This document shows positions 18,181-26,755 of a DNA stretch of 63,960 bases, one piece after another. The DNA is from an uncultured Erysipelotrichaceae bacterium (GTDB taxonomy: Bacteria > Bacillota_I > Bacilli_A > Erysipelotrichales > Erysipelotrichaceae). Each line of letters opens with the position of its first letter. Position 1 is the stretch's first letter. A program made the translations under genes and the position numbers. Location of the stretch: positions 1 to 63,960 of the forward strand of contig CAMCSA010000005.1 in the NCBI GenBank assembly GCA_945877405.1. The letters are read 5' to 3'. The notes beneath the pieces are model-generated. The model saw only the letters and a list, made by a program, of their open reading frames with translations. It did no database searches and was not told where the DNA came from.

Positions 18181-18753
18181 TCAATTTTTTCTGATTTTCT
18201 GCTCTGTTTTTTCCAGAATCCGCCTTGTATGCTGATATCTTTCTTCATTAAAACCGATTGTCGGATTGATTCTGATATAGCTTCCTTCAAATTCTTTCAT
18301 GATAATATCGTCAAGAACAACAAATCCGGAATAGATCGGATGGGTTATCAGATATTCAGCAATCTCGATCCGCCGATCCAGGAACTGCTCATCCTGGGTT
18401 GTATCTACGATGTGATCTGCATGCTTCATACCTGATTTCTGCAGATATTTTCTACAGTAATCCAGACCATTGTAGCGCCAGGAGGAAGAAATGATGACAT
18501 CCATATCAAATTCACCAACCACAGCATCCACATTAGCTAGACTTTCAGGGTCAATAAAATCCAGCTTTGATTTCATCCGTTTCATCGCCGCTTCATACTG
18601 AGGTGTTCCTTGAACATAGAACACATGAATCACCCCATCAAAATCAAGAAACATGGCATATTTCCGGATTCCCTTTTCTCTGTTTTCATGCAGAATCTGC
18701 CTGACCAGTTTCAGATCTGCATTGAATCTTTCACGATCTTCCTGTGTTAACAT
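18181..18753 (-). CDS. HAD-domain protein of the Swiss-Army-Knife RNA repair type
   Basis: A 190-residue protein with motif I MFLDFDGVIHVF near residue 38, motif II IISSSWR near residue 110 and the acidic motif FVVLDD near residue 160. This spacing and the SSSWR motif match the HAD domain found alone or within multi-domain RNA-repair proteins; isolated copies are common in Firmicutes and their substrate is unknown. It is the last gene of an apparent three-gene operon with the P-type ATPase (1-bp gap) and the PfkB-like gene. The start follows GGAAAGGAA at good spacing. Confidence 0.78.
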   Translation of the reverse strand: MLTQEDRERFNADLKLVRQILHENREKGIRKYAMFLDFDGVIHVFYVQGTPQYEAAMKRMKSKLDFIDPESLANVDAVVGEFDMDVIISSSWRYNGLDYCRKYLQKSGMKHADHIVDTTQDEQFLDRRIEIAEYLITHPIYSGFVVLDDIIMKEFEGSYIRINPTIGFNEERYQHTRRILEKTEQKIRKN

Positions 18754-18754
18754 G

Positions 18755-21067
18755 TCATTCCTTTCCGATGTGCTTCTGTACCATCACACATATCCTATCA
18801 GCAATATACAGGATGACAGGCATTCCTGCAATCAGCATACACACATACAGAAGTGACTGCGGGGAATAGGAAAGATACAGAACATCTCCCCCGAAAAGAC
18901 AAGCCAGAACATAACCGCATCCCATTAATCCGATTACCATCACTCTCAGTTTTGTAACCGGATGATATACACGCCACAATGTAACAAGATACACCACAGA
19001 AGTCACAAGCACAAAGATACCGTTGAACATCTCATCACCAAACTGAAACCAGTTTCTGATTCCAACAGCAATCATTGCACACATAAATACTGTTATAGAA
19101 GAAGGAAGTGCCTTCATGAATGCATGGAAGAAGAAATGCTTTTGCACTCTTTCAAAAGACGGTTCCATCTGCAGAAGGAATGTCGGTATGCCTACCCCCA
19201 ACGCACTGATCAGCGTCAGATGAATCGGCAGAAACGGATAAGGCTGGCCAACGACTATCACAAATAAGGAAAGCAGTACAGAAAAGCATGTTTTAACAAG
19301 ATACATGGAAGAAGCCCTTGAGATATTATTGATGACTCTTCTGCCTTCATTGACGATATCCGGTATGACACCAAAGTCATCTTCCAGAAGGACAACATTG
19401 GAACTGTCTTTCGCCGCATCTGTTCCTGATGCCATCGCAATCGATACATCTGCACATTTCAAAGCTGGCACGTCATTGACTCCATCCCCTGTCATCGCAA
19501 CCGTATGCCCCTTTTTCTGCAATGCCTGCACAAGTTTCTTTTTCTGATCCGGAAGAACTCTACCAAAAACGGTATATCTTTCCACAAGCTCTTCCTCATC
19601 CAGATCTGTTTTTGATAAATCAACATAGTTTTCCGCATGCAATACGCCTGCTTTTGCGGCAAGTGCAGAAACCGTTTTCGGATCATCGCCGGATATGATT
19701 CTGACATCCACATCCTGTCTGTACAGATAATGCATGATATTCTGAACATTATTGCGTAAATCATCACTGATCAGGAAGATTCCAACCGGTCTGAGATCCT
19801 CTGGCAAACCATCTTTTTTCAATGTACATTCATCTGTATACGCCGCAACAATGGCACGGTCTCCATCGTGCATATGCTTCTCGAGTTTCTGTGCAATCAG
19901 TTCATTGCCATCCGGAAACACAAACTGATAAGCCCCGACATACAGACTACCGGTTTTAAAGGAAGCAGCTGCATATTTACGTTGTGAAGAAAACGGCAGT
20001 TCATCCGTTTTGTGATAGATACACGCATCCCCATAGAAAGACAGCAGTGCTTTCTGGGTTGCATTGGGATCCATGCTTCCATGCAGATAACTGGACATCC
20101 ATTCTTTTAAAGGAAAGGATGCATCCAGTTGTATGACATCTCTTACAGACATCGTTCCTTTTGTTAATGTACCGGTTTTATCCAGGCATATGGTATCTAC
20201 CCTTGCCAAAGATTCAATGGAAAACAGATCCTGAACAAGCACTTTACGCCTGGACAACCGCATTGCCGATACAGCAAGCGCCACACTTGTCAACATGACA
20301 AGTCCTTCCGGAATCATCCCGATCACTGCAGCTGTTGTTTTCAGGATACCATCCTGCCATGACATACCAAGTCTGTATACATGGACAGCAAACAGAAGAA
20401 TCAGAAACGGAATAATGACATAGGAGATGATCCGGATCATCCGATCCAGTGATTCCTGTAATACTGAACGGGCTCTGGACAACCTTCCTGCATCTTCAAT
20501 GATCTTTGCAGTGGCACACTGTTTTCCGACTCTGACAATTCTTGCAAGACACGATGAAGAAGTTACTGCAGTGCCACAATAAATTTCTTCTTTTTCGTGG
20601 TGGATGATGCGATCCGCCTCACCTGTCAGCATACTTTCATCCACCTCTATCCAACCCTGTTCAATTACACAGTCTGCAGGTACCTGCATCCCTGTATGCA
20701 CACGGATCAGGTCATCCAGCACCAGATGATCCACAGTTTCTTTGATCCACTTGCCATCACGCATTACTTCCACTTTCGAAGCAACAAGGATCTTCATTTT
20801 CTTTAACTGCCGGTATGATCTGATTTCCTGAAAGATTCCGACACATGTATTGAAAATAACAGTACCGATAAATAGACCGTTTCTGATTTTACCCGTCAAT
20901 ACAACAAGCAGAAACAGACCAAGATTCAGGAAATTGAAGTAGGTAAAAAGATTATCACGAATGATCTGTTTTTCATTTCGTTCTGTGCCTTTCTGCGTCG
21001 TATTGACAAATCCTTTTCTGACTCTTTCTTCCACCTGCTCACTGTTTAAACCTTGCAATCTTTCCAT
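18755..21067 (-). CDS. Cation-transporting P-type ATPase (type II-like, Exp7/YoaB group)
   Basis: A 770-residue ion pump. The phosphorylated Asp is D296 in CLDKTGTLTKG; the actuator loop reads MLTGEAD (TGE motif); the transmembrane IPEGL motif in IGMIPEGLVMLTSVAL marks a type II-like cation site; hinge motif is TGDGVNDVPALK. About eight to ten membrane helices are predicted, two before the actuator, two before D296, and the rest after residue 590. No N-terminal metal-binding CxxC is present, so it is not a copper or zinc pump; Ca2+, Mg2+ or a polyamine-like cation are possible. Translationally coupled to the PfkB-like gene, one base upstream. Confidence 0.9.
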   Translation of the reverse strand: MERLQGLNSEQVEERVRKGFVNTTQKGTERNEKQIIRDNLFTYFNFLNLGLFLLVVLTGKIRNGLFIGTVIFNTCVGIFQEIRSYRQLKKMKILVASKVEVMRDGKWIKETVDHLVLDDLIRVHTGMQVPADCVIEQGWIEVDESMLTGEADRIIHHEKEEIYCGTAVTSSSCLARIVRVGKQCATAKIIEDAGRLSRARSVLQESLDRMIRIISYVIIPFLILLFAVHVYRLGMSWQDGILKTTAAVIGMIPEGLVMLTSVALAVSAMRLSRRKVLVQDLFSIESLARVDTICLDKTGTLTKGTMSVRDVIQLDASFPLKEWMSSYLHGSMDPNATQKALLSFYGDACIYHKTDELPFSSQRKYAAASFKTGSLYVGAYQFVFPDGNELIAQKLEKHMHDGDRAIVAAYTDECTLKKDGLPEDLRPVGIFLISDDLRNNVQNIMHYLYRQDVDVRIISGDDPKTVSALAAKAGVLHAENYVDLSKTDLDEEELVERYTVFGRVLPDQKKKLVQALQKKGHTVAMTGDGVNDVPALKCADVSIAMASGTDAAKDSSNVVLLEDDFGVIPDIVNEGRRVINNISRASSMYLVKTCFSVLLSLFVIVVGQPYPFLPIHLTLISALGVGIPTFLLQMEPSFERVQKHFFFHAFMKALPSSITVFMCAMIAVGIRNWFQFGDEMFNGIFVLVTSVVYLVTLWRVYHPVTKLRVMVIGLMGCGYVLACLFGGDVLYLSYSPQSLLYVCMLIAGMPVILYIADRICVMVQKHIGKE

Positions 21068-21068
21068 C

Positions 21069-21959
21069 TCAGCAACCTTTCAGGATTTCCACAAGACGGT
21101 GCTTCTGTTCTTCATAGTCAAATGATGTCGGCAATCCCTTTGAACGTAATGTTCCAAAATGAAGTGCAAACATCAGAGCATTCTTTTCATCCACACCAGC
21201 AACTAAAGCTGTAACAAATGCACCGATCACATGATCCATGTTGACTTTATGATTCTCTGGTGCAATAAAACTTCCATCTGCATTCCTGCAGTAAATACCT
21301 TCTTTTTCCATCGGCAGATAGATGGAAGCATGCGTTTCCTCAAACAGATCATCCCCAAGATCAGAAAGATCCGTTTCATCATCCATCAATACACTGATCG
21401 CATCTTTTCCCACAAATAAGGACGGTTCCAATGCAAACAGTCCATCCAGAACTTCTTCACTCACGCCAAGAATGTTTTCACTCAATACGGCAAGTACAGG
21501 AACACCAAGATCTTCCAAAGCCCTGAACATCACATCACAGCTATCGCCGCTCAGAATATCATCAAATACGACAGCCAGTCCAATTTCAGATGCATCCAGC
21601 TGGATCAGCTGTTCCTCATCCACCTCATATTCACATCCAGGCACTTTGAATACGGATTTCTGCCCGAACGAATCTTCAATGGTCATCGTACAACCAGCCG
21701 TATCACGGCTGCGAACAAATGGAATGTTTTCTTTTCTGCAGTAATCCGCCGCAAGATCTCCGTAAACACCTGTACCGATCGTACATGTTGTATCAAATGG
21801 AAAAGAGAAGCCATTGAGTACTGTCGCACTTGTCACAACAGAACCGGATACTCTTGTTTTCTGTTCCAGCAGATTGAAATCCTCATTTCCTTTCGGCATC
21901 CTTGTCACTCTTCCATATACATCACTTATAACACTGCCAATCAGCAATACTTTCTTCAT
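21069..21959 (-). CDS. PfkB-like carbohydrate kinase fold, catalytic Asp missing
   Basis: A 296-residue ribokinase-fold protein. N-terminal LLIGSVISDVYGRV and the GTGVYGDLAADYCRKENIPF segment are typical of the PfkB/pseudouridine-kinase group. The second signature, normally DTxGAGDAFxAG with the catalytic Asp and anion hole, reads NMDHVIGAFVTALVAG here, so GAGD is replaced by HVIG. The rest of the fold looks intact to the C terminus. It may bind a ribose-type ligand without phosphorylating it, or be an unrecognised variant. First gene of the operon with the P-type ATPase and HAD protein. Confidence 0.78.
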   Translation of the reverse strand: MKKVLLIGSVISDVYGRVTRMPKGNEDFNLLEQKTRVSGSVVTSATVLNGFSFPFDTTCTIGTGVYGDLAADYCRKENIPFVRSRDTAGCTMTIEDSFGQKSVFKVPGCEYEVDEEQLIQLDASEIGLAVVFDDILSGDSCDVMFRALEDLGVPVLAVLSENILGVSEEVLDGLFALEPSLFVGKDAISVLMDDETDLSDLGDDLFEETHASIYLPMEKEGIYCRNADGSFIAPENHKVNMDHVIGAFVTALVAGVDEKNALMFALHFGTLRSKGLPTSFDYEEQKHRLVEILKGC

Positions 21960-22281
21960 CTTTCAAATACCTCTTTATTACCACACTTCTATTTTACAAA
22001 ATCCATATATTATTTCGATCCTATAACATTAAGAAATCATGAATTTCCAATATCATATCATCATTCATTATTTCTTCTTTTCCAGATCTTCCAAGGAAGT
22101 ATTCCCCCTCAGCAACACGATTGCTGTAAGGGGCAACATAACACGTATACGTATGGAAAGTCATGACCTATCTGCAAGCAGCAGAACACAGATACTGTTT
22201 TCAGACCAATCCAATCATATCAGCAACAAGCTGCTGGCTTTCGTGTCACGGAACCGTCAGTTTAATCTTTGTAATATATAA
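21960..22281. other. Intergenic stretch between PfkB operon and tRNA cluster
   Basis: About 320 bp with no convincing gene. It should contain the PfkB operon promoter. A 44-codon open frame on the minus strand (about 22033-22167) reads VAPYSNRVAEGEYFLGRSG in part and could be a remnant or small protein, but it has only a weak AGGT site, and I do not call it. Confidence 0.4.
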
Positions 22282-22282
22282 C

Positions 22283-22311
22283 AAAAAAGTCACTCCTAAG
22301 AATGACTTTTT
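22283..22311 (-). terminator. Terminator of the seven-tRNA operon
   Basis: AAAAAGTCATTC-TTAG-GAGTGACTTTTTT on the minus strand: a stem followed by a T run directly after tRNA-Phe. Confidence 0.9.
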
Positions 22312-22313
22312 CA

Positions 22314-22389
22314 TGGTGGTTCCAGGCGGAATCGAACCGCCGACACAAGGATTTTCAGTCCTTTGCTCTACCGACTGAGCTACAGAACC
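22314..22389 (-). tRNA. tRNA-Phe (GAA)
   Basis: 76 nt with encoded CCA. Acceptor GGTTCTG/TGGAACC, anticodon loop CTGAAAA, discriminator A73. Last gene of the tRNA operon and the expected effector of the pheST T-box at 50 kb, whose TGGT bulge matches its ACCA end. Confidence 0.97.
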
Positions 22390-22391
22390 AA

Positions 22392-22468
22392 TGGTTGCGA
22401 GGGAAGGATTTGAACCAACGACCTCCGGGTTATGGGCCCGACGAGCTACCAGGCTGCTCTACCTCGCG
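22392..22468 (-). tRNA. Initiator tRNA-fMet (CAT), with C33
   Basis: 77 nt with encoded CCA. Initiator marks are present: unpaired C1-A72 (CGCGAGG against CCTCGCA) and the three G-C pairs of the anticodon stem (GGG/CCC). The anticodon loop reads CCCATAA, so position 33, nearly always U, is C. Confidence 0.93.
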
Positions 22469-22486
22469 ATGTGATTTAAGAGAATA

Positions 22487-22577
22487 TGGCGGAGGAGCAG
22501 GGATTCGAACCCTGGCGCCAGTTTCCCGACCTACCGGTTTTCAAGACCGGACCCTTCAACCACTTGGGTACTCCTCC
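22487..22577 (-). tRNA. tRNA-Ser (TGA)
   Basis: 91-nt class II tRNA with encoded CCA and discriminator G. Acceptor GGAGGAG/CTCCTCC, anticodon loop CTTGAAA, long variable arm. Confidence 0.96.
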
Positions 22578-22581
22578 ATAG

Positions 22582-22655
22582 TGGACCCTGAAGGACTCGA
22601 ACCTTCGACCAATCGGTTATGAGCCGACAGCTCTGACCAACTGAGCTAAGGGTCC
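22582..22655 (-). tRNA. tRNA-Ile2 (CAT, lysidine type)
   Basis: 74 nt. Acceptor GGACCCT/AGGGTCC and anticodon loop CTCATAA. The body resembles the Bacillus tRNA-Ile with a C34 modified to lysidine by TilS, and differs from the elongator Met tRNA at 22693. The 3' end is followed by CTA, not CCA, so CCA must be added enzymatically. Confidence 0.88.
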
Positions 22656-22692
22656 GAGAACATAGCGTCTACGCTTGATCTCTTAATAAGAA

Positions 22693-22769
22693 TGGTAGCG
22701 AGGGTGGGACTCGAACCCACGATCTTCCGGGTATGAACCGACCGCTCTAGCCAACTGAGCTACCTCGCC
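22693..22769 (-). tRNA. Elongator tRNA-Met (CAT)
   Basis: 77 nt with encoded CCA. Acceptor GGCGAGG/CCTCGCT (terminal wobble region typical), anticodon loop TTCATAC. Confidence 0.94.
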
Positions 22770-22776
22770 ATTTTAA

Positions 22777-22853
22777 TGGTCGGGATGGCAGGATTCGAAC
22801 CTGTGACCCCTTGATCCCAAATCAAGTGCACTACCAAGCTGTGCTACATCCCG
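22777..22853 (-). tRNA. tRNA-Pro (TGG)
   Basis: 77 nt with encoded CCA. Acceptor CGGGATG/CATCCCG, anticodon loop TTTGGGA. Confidence 0.96.
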
Positions 22854-22858
22854 ACTAA

Positions 22859-22935
22859 TGGTGCGCCGGACAAGAGTCGAACTCGTAACCTTTTGATTCG
22901 TAGTCAAATGCTCTATCCAGTTGAGCTACCGGCGC
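22859..22935 (-). tRNA. tRNA-Arg (ACG)
   Basis: 77 nt with encoded CCA. Acceptor GCGCCGG/CCGGCGC, anticodon loop CTACGAA; A34 would be converted to inosine by TadA. First gene of the operon. Confidence 0.96.
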
Positions 22936-22963
22936 TTACTGCACTCTCGATCAGTGCTCAAAT

Positions 22964-22992
22964 ATAATACCAAAGATCCTCCCTTTTGGCAA
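22964..22992 (-). promoter_or_regulatory. Promoter of the seven-tRNA operon
   Basis: Minus-strand TTGCCA (22987-22992), exactly 17 bp, TATTAT (22964-22969), 28 bp before tRNA-Arg. Confidence 0.85.
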
Positions 22993-23082
22993 GAAAAACT
23001 GCCACTTTTTTACAAAAATTTTTGGCGCTTGTTTTTCAGCATAAATATGCGGATTTCCATGGCTCATAGTACACAAACATGT

Positions 23083-23856
23083 TCACAGTTCAAAAATTTT
23101 TTCTGATTTTTTCTGCAAAAAGAGTACTGATCTGATCGATAGATCCAGCCCAATTGGTGTCAGAGTAACATATCCACAAGACACTTCATACAGATCTGTC
23201 CCCTCCAATGACAGAATCACATCTGGGGAAAGAGGTGCTGTTGTGACGATATCAAAACTGCCATCTTCTCTGTAGTTTCTGGCTAATGGACGCTCGAAAT
23301 CACGACACGGCTGAGGCCACGCCCACTTCACCCCTTTTATTTCTTCATATGGTAAAGCAGGAACATTGACAGAAAGTACATAATCATGGACAGATTGACT
23401 CATAAAGAAATCAACTGCTTTCTGTGTGACTTTAGCTGCTGTTGTAAAATCAGTATCTGTAGAGGAACACCATGACACAGCAATCGAAGGAACATGCCCG
23501 ATCAACCCTTCACACGCAGCACCAATCGTACCGGAATATACGATATCCGCAGACATGTTCTGTCCCTGATTGATACCAGAAATCAATAGATCCGGTTTTT
23601 CATCCATCAGCTCATAAATACCAAGATAACTGCAGTCAGCTGGCGTTCCATCCACTGCCCATGCTTTTACTGCTCCTGGTATGTTTCGTGGCTGAACATG
23701 GGTTGCGCCATGGAAATAGGTTACGCCATGGCTGTAACCACTTCTTTGGCTTGCTGGCGCACATACATATACCTCATTCTCATCTTTAAACTGCTCTACC
23801 AATGCGCGAATACCTGGTGCATCAATTCCATCATCATTTACAAATAGGATTCTCAT
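23083..23856 (-). CDS. surE: 5'/3'-nucleotidase SurE
   Basis: A 257-residue SurE phosphatase acting on nucleoside monophosphates, with metal dependence. The N terminus ILFVNDDGIDAPGI has the Asp-Asp metal pair; SGINQGQNMSADIVYSGTIGAA near residue 95 has the catalytic Ser/Asn motif, and the VNVPALPYEEI motif follows. The start at 23856 (MRILFVND) is set by homology and a GAGG site about ten bases upstream; longer in-frame starts would overlap the divergent gene. Divergent from the spermidine-synthase-like gene, with a 58-bp shared promoter region. Confidence 0.95.
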   Translation of the reverse strand: MRILFVNDDGIDAPGIRALVEQFKDENEVYVCAPASQRSGYSHGVTYFHGATHVQPRNIPGAVKAWAVDGTPADCSYLGIYELMDEKPDLLISGINQGQNMSADIVYSGTIGAACEGLIGHVPSIAVSWCSSTDTDFTTAAKVTQKAVDFFMSQSVHDYVLSVNVPALPYEEIKGVKWAWPQPCRDFERPLARNYREDGSFDIVTTAPLSPDVILSLEGTDLYEVSCGYVTLTPIGLDLSIRSVLFLQKKSEKIFEL

Positions 23857-23914
23857 TTCATTTTTCCTCAACTTAAGCAAAATTATATCAGGTCTGTTAT
23901 AATGATGTGCACAT

Positions 23915-24931
23915 ATGAAAGTAAAATGTACAAAAGAAATACAGTCCTTTATGGACAGATGCATGTTTCATATCCAATCTGACTGGAAGGCAGAATTTGT
24001 CGGCATGCATATCACAAAAGCACAGGAAAAACAGATCCAGAAGGAAATGCACGAAGCAGGCTTTCATGAGTTTGCAGGAAGTGAAGAAACGTGGCCTTCC
24101 CTGTTTCTTTCCAGCCAAGAATGGAAAAATAGCCCCTACCACGCAGCTGTATCACTGGATCTGATTAAAGATGACTGTTTCAGCTTTGAAACGGTAAAAA
24201 CAGCCGGCAGAGAACTGTTCAATGCCGATGCAATTATCAAAGATCCGAATCGTGAACTCAACGATTCCATGGTATTGCGTGCAATGGATCGCAACTTTGA
24301 TGCCATCTACCTTTACCAGGATGATGAAGACTGGATGGTAGATGCACCAAGTGAAGCTGCCACAAATGATGCCCCAGCCTCAAAAGCACATGGTAAAGTG
24401 CTGACGTTTGGTCTTGGTATCGGGTATTTCATTTTCATGGCGATGCGCAACCCTGCCGTAAAGGAAATTACGGTAGTCGAAAGCTCTGCAGAAGTCATTG
24501 CGATGTTTGAGCGATTCCTGTATCCACAATTCCCTCATGATATCCCGGTTCACTTCATCCATGGTGATGCCTTTGATTATTTCAATGAAGATTTCATATC
24601 CGGATTTGACTACGTTTATACAGATATATGGAAGTCATCTGCCGATGGTCTTGCAATCATGGAAAGACTGCTCCACCAGTATGTACCACCTTATGAAAAA
24701 GCTGACTTCTGGATTGAAGACAGCTGCGAAGAGATCATGTGGACACTGATCTTCCTGTATTTTGAAGCAATTGCACATAACCGTAAACCGGAAGTCAATC
24801 CATTATACGAAAAGGAAATGCAGAAGATCTGCATGTATTTTGACCGAATTGATGAAGTCATTGATGATCCATCCAGAATTCAGTTTTACATGTATGATAC
24901 GGATACCATCCGCCATATTCTTGCTTTATAG
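23915..24931 (+). CDS. Spermidine synthase-fold / SAM-dependent methyltransferase-like protein
   Basis: A 338-residue cytoplasmic protein. Motif I of a Rossmann methyltransferase is VLTFGLGIGYFIFMA near residue 160, followed by the acidic ITVVESSAEVI strand and HGDAFDY, then FDYVYTDIWKSSADG, all as in spermidine synthase-like folds. The N-terminal 120 residues are distinct and helical with no known domain. It is common in Firmicutes as a hypothetical; polyamine synthesis is possible but the DxxD catalytic pattern of true spermidine synthases is not clear (DIWKS instead). Monocistronic with its own terminator. Confidence 0.68.
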   Translation: MKVKCTKEIQSFMDRCMFHIQSDWKAEFVGMHITKAQEKQIQKEMHEAGFHEFAGSEETWPSLFLSSQEWKNSPYHAAVSLDLIKDDCFSFETVKTAGRELFNADAIIKDPNRELNDSMVLRAMDRNFDAIYLYQDDEDWMVDAPSEAATNDAPASKAHGKVLTFGLGIGYFIFMAMRNPAVKEITVVESSAEVIAMFERFLYPQFPHDIPVHFIHGDAFDYFNEDFISGFDYVYTDIWKSSADGLAIMERLLHQYVPPYEKADFWIEDSCEEIMWTLIFLYFEAIAHNRKPEVNPLYEKEMQKICMYFDRIDEVIDDPSRIQFYMYDTDTIRHILAL

Positions 24932-24935
24932 TCAA

Positions 24936-24960
24936 AGTGCACATGTCTGTGCATTTTTTC
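24936..24960 (+). terminator. Terminator after the spermidine synthase-like gene
   Basis: TGCACA-TGTC-TGTGCA stem followed by six T residues. Confidence 0.88.
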
Positions 24961-24965
24961 TTTAG

Positions 24966-24994
24966 ACGAAAAAAGGATCCACATAGGACCCTGA
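24966..24994 (-). terminator. Terminator after mgtE
   Basis: AGGGTCC-TATGT-GGATCCT stem followed by TTTTTTCG on the minus strand. Confidence 0.85.
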
Positions 24995-26341
24995 TTACAG
25001 CAAATATGGCAGAAACAGATTTGCCAGAGAAAGGAAAATGAAGAAACCGAGCACATCGGTTGCCGTTGTAACAAAGATGGATGAGGAAACAGCCGGATCT
25101 ACGCCAAGTTTTTTGAGTACTACGGGTACAAGGAAGCCGAATGTACCAGCCACCATCATATTTCCTGTCATTGCCACAAGAATGATAATACCAAGGAATA
25201 CATTCTGATACAGGATGGAAACAATCACAGCCGTAACAAGACCAGTGATCATGCCATCTATCATTCCAACAAGGATTTCCTTGCGGAAACAGCGGAACAT
25301 TTTGGAAGCCGGCACTTCATCCTGCGACAGCTGTCTGACAAGGATGGACTGTACCTGATTGGCAGAATTACCACCCATACCGGTGACGATTGTCATCGTA
25401 GCAGATAAGGCGACAACCTGAGAAATGGTGCTTTCAAAGGATCTGACTGTCAAAGAAGCAAGGAATGCAGTTGCCAGATTGACGAGTAGCCATGGTAATC
25501 TGTGTCTGACTGATTCCTGCAATGTGGAGTTCAGTGTTTCCTCACTGTTAACACCACCAAGCTCGAGAATATCTTCATTGTATTCTTCAACGATGACATC
25601 GATAATATCATCAACTGTAATAATGCCAAGAATGGAACCTCTATGATTGACTACCGGCAAAGCATTCAGATCATACCTGCTGACAAGCTTGGCGGCATAT
25701 TCCTGATCATCTTCCGGATGGACATAGACAGGCTTTTCCTTCATGACATCTTTGATTTTCGTATTCTTATCCGTTGTCAGAAAGACTCTCAGGTTGGCTG
25801 TACCAACAAGCTGTCTGGAACGGTTAACAACATAGATTGTTTCAATAACTTCACTTTTATTGGCAATCTGTCTGATTTTTGCCATGCCCCTGGATACAGT
25901 GTCATCTTCCTCCAAAGCAATATAGCCTGTGTTCATGATACCACCTGCACTGTCAGGCGGATAATCCATCAATGTACAGATGATCTTACGATCCCCTTCC
26001 AGCATCTGATTGATTAACGCCTTTCTCTGTACAATCGGAAGATTGCCGATCAAGTCGGCGATATCATCCTTCTGCATATAGCCGAATACATCAATCAGTT
26101 CATCATTTGTAATGGACTGTACCATGCGGACCGCAAATTCCTCTTCCGCCTGTTCCAGTACCTTTGCCAGATCTTCCGACTGCAGCAGATAACAGAGTTT
26201 CCATAACTGTCTGTCATCCAGCTGTTGTGCACACCTGGCAACATCCACCGCATTGACATCCGCAACATATTCATGCAGAATAGCCGCCTCAGAATGATCA
26301 ATGATCTCAAGCAGCTGTTCCAGATTCATAACTTCACTCAT
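24995..26341 (-). CDS. mgtE: Magnesium transporter MgtE
   Basis: A 448-residue Mg2+ channel of the inner membrane. The N domain (residues 1-125, alpha-superhelix) is followed by a CBS pair (about 135-255, with VYVHPEDDQEYAAKLVSRYD and ILGIITVDDIIDVIVEEY) that senses Mg2+, a plug helix, and five membrane helices from about residue 285. The selectivity region GMGGNSANQVQSILVRQL and the Asp near the C-terminal TTATDVLGFF are conserved. GGGAACTCC upstream gives a good ribosome site. No Mg2+ riboswitch is evident in the 5' region. Neighbours do not add to the function. Confidence 0.96.
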   Translation of the reverse strand: MSEVMNLEQLLEIIDHSEAAILHEYVADVNAVDVARCAQQLDDRQLWKLCYLLQSEDLAKVLEQAEEEFAVRMVQSITNDELIDVFGYMQKDDIADLIGNLPIVQRKALINQMLEGDRKIICTLMDYPPDSAGGIMNTGYIALEEDDTVSRGMAKIRQIANKSEVIETIYVVNRSRQLVGTANLRVFLTTDKNTKIKDVMKEKPVYVHPEDDQEYAAKLVSRYDLNALPVVNHRGSILGIITVDDIIDVIVEEYNEDILELGGVNSEETLNSTLQESVRHRLPWLLVNLATAFLASLTVRSFESTISQVVALSATMTIVTGMGGNSANQVQSILVRQLSQDEVPASKMFRCFRKEILVGMIDGMITGLVTAVIVSILYQNVFLGIIILVAMTGNMMVAGTFGFLVPVVLKKLGVDPAVSSSIFVTTATDVLGFFIFLSLANLFLPYLL

Positions 26342-26374
26342 GGAGTTCCCTCCCCTGTATTATTACGTTCTATT

Positions 26375-26645
26375 TTACAACGCTTTGTTACTGACAGAAA
26401 GTGCTGTTTCTTCCGTTATGTCAATGATGCTGACATAAAATACCGGAATACCGGAATCAGAATGTACTTTTCTACCAATATCATCCACACAGCGGATTAC
26501 CCCATCTTTTCTGATGATCCGATAGGATACATGGTCGATGGAATCTTCTGAATCAAAGATCTGCTGGCTGATTTCACTTTCTACCCTGTCCAGATCATCC
26601 GGATGAACAACATTATGAACTGTATCCTCACGCAGAAACCAAGAT
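26375..26645 (-). pseudogene. PAS-domain remnant of a sensor protein
   Basis: An open stretch of about 88 codons on the minus strand reads VHPDDLDRVESEI, SYRIIRKDGVIRCVDD and FYVSIIDITEE, the consecutive elements of a PAS/PAC domain. It has no start codon, its N-terminal side stops at a TGA, and the next frame upstream (THYEAAADLGF) looks like the preceding PAS segment after a frameshift. It ends in TAA at 26375. No GGDEF or kinase part follows. I read it as the last trace of a deleted PAS-containing sensor. Confidence 0.65.
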
Positions 26646-26723
26646 CAGCAGCAGCTTCATAATGTGTCTTCAATATAACATATCAATGCATGATTTCTTC
26701 CCATAATCATCCTGTTTTCCGTA

Positions 26724-26755
26724 TAAAAAACAGTCTTTTTATGTAAGACTGTTTC
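26724..26755 (-). terminator. Terminator after the TauE-type gene
   Basis: AACAGTCTT-ACATAA-AAAGACTGTT stem followed by TTTTTATAC on the minus strand. Confidence 0.85.

Noticed and set aside
18021-18290. Open frames crossing the tRNA-Leu(CAG) gene
   Set aside because: They are produced by the tRNA sequence on either strand and have no homology.
22033-22167. A 44-codon minus-strand frame with an EGEYFLGRSG segment
   Set aside because: Weak ribosome site, no recognised homology by eye, and no neighbour support. Kept only as a note on the intergenic stretch.
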